Part shown: positions 5,444-13,694 of the stretch, piece by piece
Position numbering within the stretch: position 1 is the first letter of the stretch
Layout: each line of letters opens with the position of its first letter
Source of the DNA: JBBSMX01 sp038232935
Lineage (GTDB): Bacteria; Bacteroidota; Rhodothermia; Rhodothermales; JANQRZ01
Assembly (NCBI GenBank): GCA_038232935.1
Contig: JBBSMX010000086.1
Span: 1-18,103 of the forward strand
Length of the DNA stretch: 18,103 bases
Direction: 5' to 3'
Program-made: the position numbers and the translations under genes
Notes under the pieces: generated by a model
Databases searched by the model: none
What the model saw: the letters and a program-made list of their open reading frames with translations, nothing else
What the model was told of the DNA's origin: nothing

Positions 5444-8425
5444 CTACGCCACGGCCTCCTCGTCCTCGATCTCGTCCTCGATCTCGTCCTCGTCAGCCCC
5501 CTCGTCCTCCTCCCCTTCGAACGCCTCGAAGTCGAACGAGGTGCTCGTGCTCGGGACGGCCTCGTCGCGCTCGCTCCGGGCGAGCTCCTCGCGCATGAAC
5601 CCGGCCGTCGGCGTATCCTGCTCGGCGAGGGCTTCGGGCGTCCCGGCGAAGAGGATCTGCCCGCCCGCGTCGCCGCCGTCGGGGCCGAGGTCCACGATGT
5701 GGTCGGCCACCTTCGCCACGTCCGTGTTGTGCTCGATCACGAGGACCGTGTTCCCTTTGTTCACGAGCGCCTGTAGCACGTGGAGCAGGTGGCGGATGTC
5801 CTCGAAGTGGAGGCCCGTCGTCGGCTCGTCGAGGATGTAGACGGTCTGGCCGGTGCCGGGACGGCTCAGCTCTTTCGAGAGCTTGACGCGCTGCGCCTCG
5901 CCACCGGAGAGCGTCGTCGCCTGCTGCCCGAGGCGGACGTAGCCGAGCCCGACGGCGTCGAGCGTGCGGAGCTTGCGGGCAATCCGAGGGACGGCCTCGA
6001 AGAACGCGAGCGCCTCGCTCACCGGCATCGCCAAGACCTCAGCGATGTTCTTCCCTTTGTACCGGATCTCCAGCGTCTCGGTGTTGTAGCGCTTGCCCTT
6101 GCACGTCTCGCACTCGACGTAGACGTCCGGCAGGAAGTTCATCTCCAGCTTCACGATGCCCGCGCCCTTGCACGTCTCGCAGCGCCCGCCCTTCGTGTTG
6201 AACGAGAACCGGCCGGGCTTGTACCCCCGGATCTGCGACTCCGGCATCTGCGCGAAGAGGTCGCGGATGTAGGTGAAGAGGCCGGTGTACGTCGCCGGGT
6301 TCGAGCGCGGCGTCCGACCGATGGGGCTCTGGTCGATGGCGATGACTTTGTCGACGTGCTCCAGCCCGCGGATCTCGGCGTAGGGCAGCGGGACGAGCTG
6401 CGCGTTGTGGAAGTCGTGCGCGAGGATCGGGTAGAGCGTCTGGTTGATGAGGCTCGACTTGCCGCTCCCCGAGACGCCGGTGACGCACGTGAACGTCCCG
6501 AGCGGGAGCTCGAAGCGCACGTCTTTGAGGTTGTGCCCGCGCGCGCCTTCGAGCACGAGCTTCTCGCCGTTGCCTGCGCGCCGCTCGCTCGGCACCGGAA
6601 TGCGGCGGTCGCCGGTGAGATACGCGACGGTGAGACTATCCTCGGCCGCGCCTTTCGCGAGGTCGTCCGGCGTGCCCGCGCCGAGGATGCGCCCGCCGTA
6701 TTCGCCCGCGCCCGGCCCGATGTCCACGACGAAGTCCGCCGCCTCGATCATCTCGCGGTCGTGCTCGACGACGAGCACGGAGTTGCCGAGGTCGCGGAGG
6801 TGGCGGAGCGAGTCGATCAGCTTGCCGTTGTCGCGCGGGTGGAGGCCGATGGACGGCTCGTCGAGCACGTAGAGCACGCCCGTGAGCTGCGTGCCGATCT
6901 GCGTCGCGAGCCGGATGCGCTGGCTCTCACCGCCGGAGAGCGTCCGCGCCGAGCGGTCGAGCGTGAGGTAGTCGAGCCCGACGTTCAGCAGGAAGTCCAG
7001 GCGCTCGACGATTTCTTTGACGATGGGCTCGCCGATCACGGCCTGCCGGCCCTCCAGTTCGAGGTCGGCGAACCACGCGCGGAGTGTGCGGAGGTCGAGT
7101 TGCACGAGATCCGCAATCGATTGGTCGCCCTCGAACGTCTTCGTGTTGCCGATGCGGAAGCTCAGCGACTCCGGCTTGAGCCGCCCGCCGCCGCACGTCC
7201 GGCACGGGCGGACGCGCATGAACGCCTCGGCCCAGCGCCGCTGCGTGGACGAGTTGGTGTTCGCGTTCGTGTGCTCGATGTGCTGGTAGACGCCGCCGAA
7301 GCGGTGCTGGTACTTCACCTGCCGGCCCTTGTACGAGTAGACGATGTCGAACTGCTCGTCGCCCGCGCCTTCGAGCAGCACCTCTAGCTGCCGCTCCGAG
7401 AGGTCCTTCAGCGGCGTCTTGAAGCCGAAATCGTAGGCCTCGGCGACGGCGTTGAGCTGGGAGAAGATCCAGATGTCGCGCGGCTTCCCGAGCGCCGCCA
7501 CCCCGCCCTCCGCGATGCTCTTGCTCCGATTCGGCACCACGAGATCGGGGTCGATCTCTTTGCGGACGCCGAGGCCGTTGCAGTCCGGGCACGCGCCGTA
7601 GGGCGAGTTGAACGAGAACGTGTTGGGCGAGGGGTCGTCGTACGAGAGCCCGCCTTCGGGGTCGGTGAGATGGCGGCTCATGAGGTGGTCGCCCTCGTCC
7701 ATCGGCCCGCCGACAACGGCGGCGACGAGGGTCCCGCCGCCCATCCCGAGCGCGAGTTCGACGGCACGGGCGATGCGGGGCCGCACGCCCTCCTTCACCA
7801 CGAGCCGGTCCACGACGACCTCGATGTCGTGGATTTTGTAGCGGTCCACCTTCATCCCCTTCGCGATCTCGCGCAGGTCGCCGTCCACGCGGACGCGCTC
7901 GAAGCCCTGCTTGGCGAGCTGCTCGAAGAGGTCGCGGTAGTGTCCCTTCCGGCCGCGCACGACGGGCGCGAGCACGATCACCCGCGTATCCGCCGGGAAA
8001 GCGAGGATGGCATCGATGATCTCGTCGTCGGACTGCCGGCGCATCCGGCGGCCGGACTTGTACGAGTACGCGTCCGACGCCCGCGCGTAGAGGAGCCGCA
8101 TGAAGTCGTAGATCTCCGTCACCGTCCCAACCGTCGAGCGCGGGTTGCGGGAGACCGTCTTCTGCTCGATGGCGATGACCGGCGAGAGGCCGTCGATGAA
8201 GTCCACGTCGGGCCGCTCCATCACGCCGAGGAACTGCCGGGCATAGGCGCTCAGCGACTCCATGTAGCGGCGCTGCCCCTCGGCGTAAATCGTGTCGAAG
8301 GCGAGCGAGCTTTTGCCGCTCCCCGACAGCCCCGTGATCACCACGAGCTCGTTGCGCGGGATGTCTAGGTCGACGTTCTGGAGGTTGTGCTCGCGGGCGC
8401 CGCGAATGATGATCTGGTCGTCCAT
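5444..8425 (-). CDS. uvrA: UvrABC excision nuclease subunit A
   Basis: The 993-residue protein is the damage-recognition ATPase of nucleotide excision repair, which dimerises, binds distorted DNA and loads UvrB. Two ABC modules are complete: Walker A GLSGSGKS (32-39) and GVSGSGKS (650-657), signatures LSGGESQR (about 498) and LSGGEAQR (about 840), and Walker B LDEPSIGLH (about 522) and LDEPTTGLH (about 862). The C-terminal zinc finger is intact (Cys749, Cys752, Cys772, Cys775). The N-terminal zinc module keeps only CPDC (Cys279, Cys282); the first cysteine pair is replaced by GGLSYDDPSPNTFSFN, as I recall for Bacteroidota UvrA proteins. The tail after about residue 950 is acidic low complexity. 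The ATG at 8425 leads straight into the conserved IIIRGAREHNLQNVDL. No SOS box was recognised upstream. Confidence 0.97.
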   Translation of the reverse strand: MDDQIIIRGAREHNLQNVDLDIPRNELVVITGLSGSGKSSLAFDTIYAEGQRRYMESLSAYARQFLGVMERPDVDFIDGLSPVIAIEQKTVSRNPRSTVGTVTEIYDFMRLLYARASDAYSYKSGRRMRRQSDDEIIDAILAFPADTRVIVLAPVVRGRKGHYRDLFEQLAKQGFERVRVDGDLREIAKGMKVDRYKIHDIEVVVDRLVVKEGVRPRIARAVELALGMGGGTLVAAVVGGPMDEGDHLMSRHLTDPEGGLSYDDPSPNTFSFNSPYGACPDCNGLGVRKEIDPDLVVPNRSKSIAEGGVAALGKPRDIWIFSQLNAVAEAYDFGFKTPLKDLSERQLEVLLEGAGDEQFDIVYSYKGRQVKYQHRFGGVYQHIEHTNANTNSSTQRRWAEAFMRVRPCRTCGGGRLKPESLSFRIGNTKTFEGDQSIADLVQLDLRTLRAWFADLELEGRQAVIGEPIVKEIVERLDFLLNVGLDYLTLDRSARTLSGGESQRIRLATQIGTQLTGVLYVLDEPSIGLHPRDNGKLIDSLRHLRDLGNSVLVVEHDREMIEAADFVVDIGPGAGEYGGRILGAGTPDDLAKGAAEDSLTVAYLTGDRRIPVPSERRAGNGEKLVLEGARGHNLKDVRFELPLGTFTCVTGVSGSGKSSLINQTLYPILAHDFHNAQLVPLPYAEIRGLEHVDKVIAIDQSPIGRTPRSNPATYTGLFTYIRDLFAQMPESQIRGYKPGRFSFNTKGGRCETCKGAGIVKLEMNFLPDVYVECETCKGKRYNTETLEIRYKGKNIAEVLAMPVSEALAFFEAVPRIARKLRTLDAVGLGYVRLGQQATTLSGGEAQRVKLSKELSRPGTGQTVYILDEPTTGLHFEDIRHLLHVLQALVNKGNTVLVIEHNTDVAKVADHIVDLGPDGGDAGGQILFAGTPEALAEQDTPTAGFMREELARSERDEAVPSTSTSFDFEAFEGEEDEGADEDEIEDEIEDEEAVA
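5461..5492 (-). repeat. 12-base tandem repeat encoding the DEIE tail of UvrA
   Basis: The 12-base unit CGTCCTCGATCT (plus-strand orientation) occurs 2.7 times in tandem. On the coding strand it encodes the repeated Asp-Glu-Ile-Glu of the UvrA C-terminus. Whole units would change tail length without shifting frame, so length variation among relatives is likely. Confidence 0.85.
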
Positions 8426-8553
8426 GGGGGCCGAGACGTGGGCGGGAATCCTATCCGAGCTCCAACCGGACGCGGGCCGCTCCCGTTCCGTCTCGGGGCA
8501 GCCCGCGTGGTGAAGTCCGGGTAAGTTTCGACCTCCGGTCTGACGACGTCCTG

Positions 8554-11500
8554 TCAGTGCACGACGACGATCCGCCGGGTTTGCTGTATCTCATCCGCCC
8601 TCAAGCGCACGACATAGATGCCGGAGGCTAGTTGCACGGCATTCACGGTGCCTGTATGCCATCCGGCTTCCGTCGGCTCCTCATCAGCCAGCCGTGCGAC
8701 TTCACGGCCCAACAGGTCATAGACCCGGATTGTTACATGCGCGGCGCGGGGCAAACCCCACCGGAGGGTAGCAATCCCCCTAGCGGGGTTCGGGTACGGC
8801 TGGGTGAGCGTGACTTCACGTGGAAGCGCATCGCCGCCTTCGACCGACACCGCGACCGCCGTAGTCGCTTCCGCTTCGGTCTTCGGCCCCTCCACATTCA
8901 GCACGTAGTCCAGCGTGATGCTGTAGAAGCCATATGTCGAGCCGACCTCTCCCTCGAACTCGAATATGGGCTCGGCAGACTGCGCGACGAGTTCGAAGGC
9001 GCCGCCGTCTCTCGACGCGAAAAGCTGGTAGATGTATACGCCCGCCCCGATGTCATCTGCGGCGACGCTGATCGAGATCGGGTTGGACGTCGTCGTCCCG
9101 AGCGGCTCCACACTCGACACCGGTGCCGACACGTCAACGATGTTGGTCCACGTCGGCGTTACGATGGGGTCGTTGATGTCGAAGACGATCTCGGCGCGGT
9201 TCTCGACGAGCGTGCCTGTGGGACGGCTCTCCCGCAAGCTCACGCTGAACGACACCGAGCCTTCTCCCTCAGGCGCCGTCATGTTCGGAGGCAGGAAGCC
9301 GACGGTCCCATCCTCGGGCAGGTCGCCCGTGGCCGGATCGAGTGTCGCAAAGTGCCACACCACACGGCCCCCCACTTCATCGAGCGCGGCCGTAATGAGC
9401 AGCGTCGCGTTGAGGCCCGGTGCGAGGTCCACCACCGTTTCGTATGTCTTCGCGCCGGGAGGCGGAATCGCGACGCCCCCATTGCCCCAGCGAATGGGAC
9501 CGAGGCTAAACGTCGAGAGGTCGAAGACGGCCGTGTCGAGCGTGTCCACGACGACTACCTCCTGGGCTGGGAACGTGGCCGTTTCGAGGTTCTCGAAGCG
9601 AACGACGTAGGGCGTCGGAACGGTGGCAGGATCGTAGAAGTGCTCGACCCCGGCTCCCTCGGGACCCCTCTTGTCGTTGGGGTCGCGCGAACTGCCCGTG
9701 GGGCCACAGGGGCCGCCGCCGATGCCGCCGGCCGGCCCCCCCCCAGCCCCGCCCGTGCTTTCGCCACCGTCGCCCGAGCGCATGCGTTCACTGCCCCACG
9801 GCTCACCGCCACGGAAATTGCCGCGTGACGCGCTGATCCGGCTCGCGGACTGTCCTGCCGTGACCAACGATGCGATACCGAGCGTGAAGGTGGCGATGGC
9901 GGCGGCGACGAAGACCGGTACCGAACCTGCGGCCGCCGCCGCCGCCGTCAAAACCACGCCAAGGCCAAAGCCCACCAACTCGCCCAATGGGCTCGGCGCG
10001 TTTGCAGCGATCTCCCCGCGATTCTGGTTAAAGAAGCTGGCGGTACTATATTCCTCAATCAAATCCTTTCCAGATTCCTCACGAATGTCTCGATTGTATT
10101 TGTTGTTCGGGCACTCCCCACCGAGGCGGCCCAAGGTGGCGGCCACGGCGTCGGCCGTGCGTGGTTCGCCCCCCATCTCACGGAGTGCAACCTCAAGCGC
10201 GCCTCCGATCACGCCCCAGTTCGTCACAACTTCGGCTGCCAGGTCCGCATCGAAGTCCGCGAAGTCGCCGGAGTAGGTGAAGGAGGCAAATGGATTGGGT
10301 GGATACAGCTCGTAGGAGACACCGATCCCATCGCCCACCTCAATGGGAGCCACCGGCCGGACGCGGATCTCGAGCGAGCGCGTCGCCCGCGCGGGCAGGT
10401 TGTAGAAATAGATCGGGATGACGATGGCCGTTCCGACGTCGAAGCCGACGTAGTCCTCGACCCCGGCGGGCAGATCCATGGGCTGAATCAAGCCTCCGAC
10501 CTCATACTCTACGCCGGCCGGTAGCCGAATGACCGCGAACGTGTCGTAGATGTCGGCGTCGGCGTCGTTGCCGACGGTGAGTGTGTAGGTGCTCCACCGG
10601 CCGAACCGGGGGCTCGACGTGCCTGAGACGTCGGCCCAGACGGGGACGCCGACCTGTCCCTCCACGACGTTGAAGGCGCCAGGAAGCGTCGCGGTCTGGC
10701 CTCCGCTCTCGACCACCACATCGTAGATGCCAACCGGGGCAATGGAGAGGTCGAACGTGGCGCTTGCGCCCGAGCCGGTGGGGTCGATCGCGACCCGCTG
10801 GCCGGAGACGTTCCCGGCCCCAACGAGGGAAATCGTGGTGTTGTCGCGGAAGCCCGTCCCCGACACCGTCGGCGTGACGGTCCCGAGCGTGCTGCCTGTT
10901 GCGGGAAAGATGCCCGTCAGCGAAAGGTCGGCACTCGACGAGCCGTCGACGATGCTGATCGCGGCCTCGGGGTTCGTGCCCGGTCCCGAGCCATTGCCTA
11001 GGAGGACGCTCAGCGTCACCGTCTCGGTGCCCTCGGCGTCATTGGCGTCGCGGCGCGGAAAGAGCTGAACGACCGTCTGGGTCGTGTTGGCGAGCACCCG
11101 AGCCACACCGCGCGTGAGGCCCAGGGTGTAGTCCGCAAAGAGCGTCGCCGTGCCGCCTGTCTCGAGGTTGACTGAGAAAGGTGTGGCCGACGCGGGGTGC
11201 CGGAGCACGAACGAGGCCGGCGTGCCCTCGGCGACGGACGCGACGGGCGCCTCGACCGAAACGGCGATAACCGCCCGGAGCACAGCGGAACCGGGATTTG
11301 AGGTGTCGACCGCGAACGAGAGACCCGGCGGACCTCCCTCGACCTCGATGGTGTCGAATGCTCCGCCGACGACACCTACGCCGTTTCGAATGAACGTGAA
11401 AGCATCGCCGACGGCGGGTGTGTAGCCCGGTCGGATGCGGACGACGAGCGTGCCCCCGAGCGTATAGCTAAAGCCGTTGAAGTCAACGTCGCCAAGGCGG

Positions 11501-12951
11501 TCGCTGACCCCGCCTGCGGCCACATCGACCACCGTGCGCGCCTGAGGCGCGAATCGGAAGGTGGAGACAGGCTGGAGTGTGCCAATGGGCTCCGCCTCCG
11601 TCCCGGGGCTGACCGTCCCTTCGACGAACAGAGTGCCGGGGAGGCGGACGCCGCCGAAGCCAGTCAGCGTGGTGCCCTCGGGCAGATTGCGCGAGGCCGG
11701 CCCTAGGAAATCGAGGGTGCCTGCGAGGACGCGGATCTCGGACCCGGGCTCGCTGAACGGACCGGAGTTATTGCCGCAGCCTCCGTCATCGAACCCGAAC
11801 GACCCTCCCGGCGCGTCGAGGACGAACAGGCCAGCGTTCTCGAAGCGGCCCGTCCCGTTGCAGTTCCCGCTGAGGCTGCCGCTGGCCGTCGCGCGGACGA
11901 CGCCGCCGGACTCATTCCGCAGCACGCCGCCGGCGTAGAGCCCCAGGCTCGACGGAATCTCGATGACGCCCGTGTTGCGGACGATCCCGTCGCTGATCCC
12001 CGAGAAGTTGCTCCCCGTCGCCGCCTTGAGCAGCAGCCCCGTGTTGGTGAACGAGCCGCCCGCGCTCGTCAGGAACGACGTCCCGACCATCTGCAGGCCG
12101 GTGCCGCCGACGGCGAGCGTCGCCCCGGCCGGCCCGGCGGCGAAGCTCACGCGGGTCATCCCGACAGTGCCCTGCGGGGTCCCCTGAATCAGGCCCTCAA
12201 CGGTCATCTGATGGGGCTCGACGAAGTCGGCGTTGAGGAGCAGAAGGCTCGTCGGGCCGGCGTCGAGCGTGGCGCCGTTCATCGTACCCCCGGCCTGGAA
12301 CTGGAGCACGCCGCTGGCGGCGCGGAGCGTACCGCCGAGCACCTCGACGGGCGCTTGGACGATGCACGAGCCGCTGGAGATGGGGAACGGGCAGTCGACG
12401 CCCTCGATGGTCCCGCGGACGCGGAAGAGCGAACTGGTGCCACCCACGCTGCCAGCGTCGGCCACACGGAACGTGCCGGATGGCGCGATGTCGAGCGTGC
12501 CTGCGTTCGCCAGAAACGTGACGCCGCCGGGCACGACGACTTCGCCTTCGACAAGGATGGTCCCCGTCGAGTACAAGCCGTCCGCACCGCCGGGCGTGAT
12601 GTCGATGAACTGCAGGCGGCCGTTCGGCCGGATCTGAGCCGAGCCTGCGGTGATAAAGCCCTGCGAGGTCAGCGTCTGCGTGCCGCTGGCGCCGCCGACG
12701 ACGAGCGTGGCGACCTCGGTCCCAACGAAGCCGCCGAGCGCGACGGTGTAGGTGCCGCTGGCGGTGATGCAGGCGACGTCGCCCGGACCAGGTACTTCGT
12801 TGCCCGTCCAGTTGTTGGCACTCTCCCAGGCGCCGTCGACGGGCGCGGCCCACTCGGTGGAGCAGGTCTGGGCGAGGGCACCGGGGGCACCGAGGGCAGT
12901 GAGCAAGAGCGCGAGCAGACCGTAGCGACGGAGCAGGAGCGTGTGGTTCAT
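8554..12951 (-). CDS. Giant secreted multidomain protein (Calx-beta, TIG-like, DUF11-like, DPNDK domain) with T9SS type A sorting domain
   Basis: The 1465-residue protein has a signal peptide (1-28). A long Gly/Thr-rich beta-solenoid-like region (about 30-550) opens with NNWTGNEVPGPGDVACI (46-62), typical of autotransporter-like passengers. Then come a Calx-beta-like domain (about 560-668), a TIG/IPT-like domain (about 673-762, DLSLTGIFPATGSTLG) and a DUF11-like beta-sandwich (about 765-880). A less familiar stretch follows, with a hydrophobic segment at about 991-1032 and a Gly-rich linker (about 1054-1085). DPNDK (1090-1094) starts a conserved-repeat domain seen in large secreted proteins. 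The sorting domain (about 1378-1465) has PYPNPARG, VYDLLGREV and SGIYVVRL. A surface adhesin or matrix protein is plausible; binding partner unknown. The start is the ATG at 12951, not 13005, because the signal peptide begins there. It is divergent from the ECF sigma gene. Confidence 0.9.
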   Translation of the reverse strand: MNHTLLLRRYGLLALLLTALGAPGALAQTCSTEWAAPVDGAWESANNWTGNEVPGPGDVACITASGTYTVALGGFVGTEVATLVVGGASGTQTLTSQGFITAGSAQIRPNGRLQFIDITPGGADGLYSTGTILVEGEVVVPGGVTFLANAGTLDIAPSGTFRVADAGSVGGTSSLFRVRGTIEGVDCPFPISSGSCIVQAPVEVLGGTLRAASGVLQFQAGGTMNGATLDAGPTSLLLLNADFVEPHQMTVEGLIQGTPQGTVGMTRVSFAAGPAGATLAVGGTGLQMVGTSFLTSAGGSFTNTGLLLKAATGSNFSGISDGIVRNTGVIEIPSSLGLYAGGVLRNESGGVVRATASGSLSGNCNGTGRFENAGLFVLDAPGGSFGFDDGGCGNNSGPFSEPGSEIRVLAGTLDFLGPASRNLPEGTTLTGFGGVRLPGTLFVEGTVSPGTEAEPIGTLQPVSTFRFAPQARTVVDVAAGGVSDRLGDVDFNGFSYTLGGTLVVRIRPGYTPAVGDAFTFIRNGVGVVGGAFDTIEVEGGPPGLSFAVDTSNPGSAVLRAVIAVSVEAPVASVAEGTPASFVLRHPASATPFSVNLETGGTATLFADYTLGLTRGVARVLANTTQTVVQLFPRRDANDAEGTETVTLSVLLGNGSGPGTNPEAAISIVDGSSSADLSLTGIFPATGSTLGTVTPTVSGTGFRDNTTISLVGAGNVSGQRVAIDPTGSGASATFDLSIAPVGIYDVVVESGGQTATLPGAFNVVEGQVGVPVWADVSGTSSPRFGRWSTYTLTVGNDADADIYDTFAVIRLPAGVEYEVGGLIQPMDLPAGVEDYVGFDVGTAIVIPIYFYNLPARATRSLEIRVRPVAPIEVGDGIGVSYELYPPNPFASFTYSGDFADFDADLAAEVVTNWGVIGGALEVALREMGGEPRTADAVAATLGRLGGECPNNKYNRDIREESGKDLIEEYSTASFFNQNRGEIAANAPSPLGELVGFGLGVVLTAAAAAAGSVPVFVAAAIATFTLGIASLVTAGQSASRISASRGNFRGGEPWGSERMRSGDGGESTGGAGGGPAGGIGGGPCGPTGSSRDPNDKRGPEGAGVEHFYDPATVPTPYVVRFENLETATFPAQEVVVVDTLDTAVFDLSTFSLGPIRWGNGGVAIPPPGAKTYETVVDLAPGLNATLLITAALDEVGGRVVWHFATLDPATGDLPEDGTVGFLPPNMTAPEGEGSVSFSVSLRESRPTGTLVENRAEIVFDINDPIVTPTWTNIVDVSAPVSSVEPLGTTTSNPISISVAADDIGAGVYIYQLFASRDGGAFELVAQSAEPIFEFEGEVGSTYGFYSITLDYVLNVEGPKTEAEATTAVAVSVEGGDALPREVTLTQPYPNPARGIATLRWGLPRAAHVTIRVYDLLGREVARLADEEPTEAGWHTGTVNAVQLASGIYVVRLRADEIQQTRRIVVVH
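9736..9744 (-). repeat. Nine-base homopolymer (poly-G on the coding strand)
   Basis: Nine consecutive C on the plus strand (G9 on the coding strand) encode part of the Gly-rich linker near residue 1070 of the large T9SS protein. At its present length the frame is intact through to the sorting domain. Slippage by one base would truncate the protein before the sorting domain, so the tract could act as a phase-variation or assembly-error site. Confidence 0.8.
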
Positions 12952-13045
12952 GGCTTCGATGCGAATGGGAAGGAGGGGCTGTACTCTCCTATACGTTCTT
13001 TCCACCCGGATCGGCTCACGGCCCCTTTCGTCAGGCCACGCCGTC

Positions 13046-13074
13046 TTGCAACAGCAGAGACTCCGGGGTATCCT
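13046..13074 (+). promoter_or_regulatory. Weak sigma-70-like promoter upstream of the ECF sigma gene
   Basis: TTGCAA (13046-13051) and TATCCT (13069-13074) are separated by 17 bases, each matching four of six consensus positions. They lie 56 bases upstream of the ATG at 13131, in the 179-base divergent gap. In a G+C-rich Bacteroidota-type genome such a match can be coincidental, and the gene may be autoregulated from another site. Confidence 0.25.
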
Positions 13075-13130
13075 GACTTCCGCTGGAGTACGGGGGTCTC
13101 CATCCTATCAACCCGGAAGCTGTACGCGAC

Positions 13131-13694
13131 ATGGCGGATGTGCATGAGATTACTCGGCTGCTGGCGCAGGTGCGCGAGGGCGATGACGAGGCCCTCCGCC
13201 GCCTCATTCCCATCGTCTACGACCAACTGCGCGTGCTCGCGCACCAGCAACGCCGCCGCCGCAACCCCGGCGAGACGGTCAACACGACGGCCCTCGTCCA
13301 CGAGGCCTACGAGAAGCTGGCCCGCAGCGGCAGCGGCTTCAACGACCGACAGCACTTCTTCCGCGTCGCCGCGCGGGCCATGCGCGAGGTGCTCGTCGAC
13401 CACGCCCGCGCCCAGCGGCGGCAGAAGCGCGGCGGCGGCCAGCGCCCGCTCCCCCTCGATGAGGATCTCTTCCTCCCACCGCAGCGCCCCGACCACCTCC
13501 TCGCCCTCGACGAGGCCCTGACCCGCCTCACCGCCCTCGACACGCGGCAGGCCGAGATCGTGGAGCTACGCTATTTCGTCGGGCTGACGATCCCCGAGGC
13601 GGCCGAAGTGCTCGACCTCTCCCCCGCGACCGTCAAGCGCGACTGGACGGCCGCACGTGCCTGGCTCCACCACACGCTATCCGAAGCCGCATGA
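13131..13694 (+). CDS. ECF RNA polymerase sigma factor of the kinase-linked type
   Basis: The 187-residue protein has region 2 over about 5-95 (RLIPIVYDQLRVLAH, TALVHEAYEKLA, FFRVAARAMREVLVDHAR) and region 4 over about 122-180 with a helix-turn-helix (LTIPEAAEVLDLSPATVKRDWTAARAWL). It belongs to the ECF set annotated as sigma-70 ECF-like (TIGR02999/PF07638). The region 2.2 acidic DAED of ordinary ECFs is replaced here by NTTA (51-54). In the kinase-linked ECF of Vibrio (EcfP with PknT), phosphorylation of a region 2.2 Thr supplies the missing negative charge and switches the factor on; Thr52 or Thr53 is the matching candidate. No anti-sigma gene is adjacent. Its stop overlaps the kinase start by 4 bases (ATGA), indicating translational coupling. 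The ATG at 13131 is the first in frame and gives normal family length. Confidence 0.93.
   Translation: MADVHEITRLLAQVREGDDEALRRLIPIVYDQLRVLAHQQRRRRNPGETVNTTALVHEAYEKLARSGSGFNDRQHFFRVAARAMREVLVDHARAQRRQKRGGGQRPLPLDEDLFLPPQRPDHLLALDEALTRLTALDTRQAEIVELRYFVGLTIPEAAEVLDLSPATVKRDWTAARAWLHHTLSEAA

Noticed and set aside
5461..5492. Tandem 12-base repeats considered as a CRISPR or other array
   Set aside because: They are contiguous without spacers, in frame, and simply encode the acidic UvrA tail.
5780..7387. Long plus-strand reading frame opposite uvrA
   Set aside because: It is the antisense of a certain uvrA. Its product is Arg/Val/Glu/Asp-rich with no recognisable domain, as expected opposite G+C-rich coding sequence.
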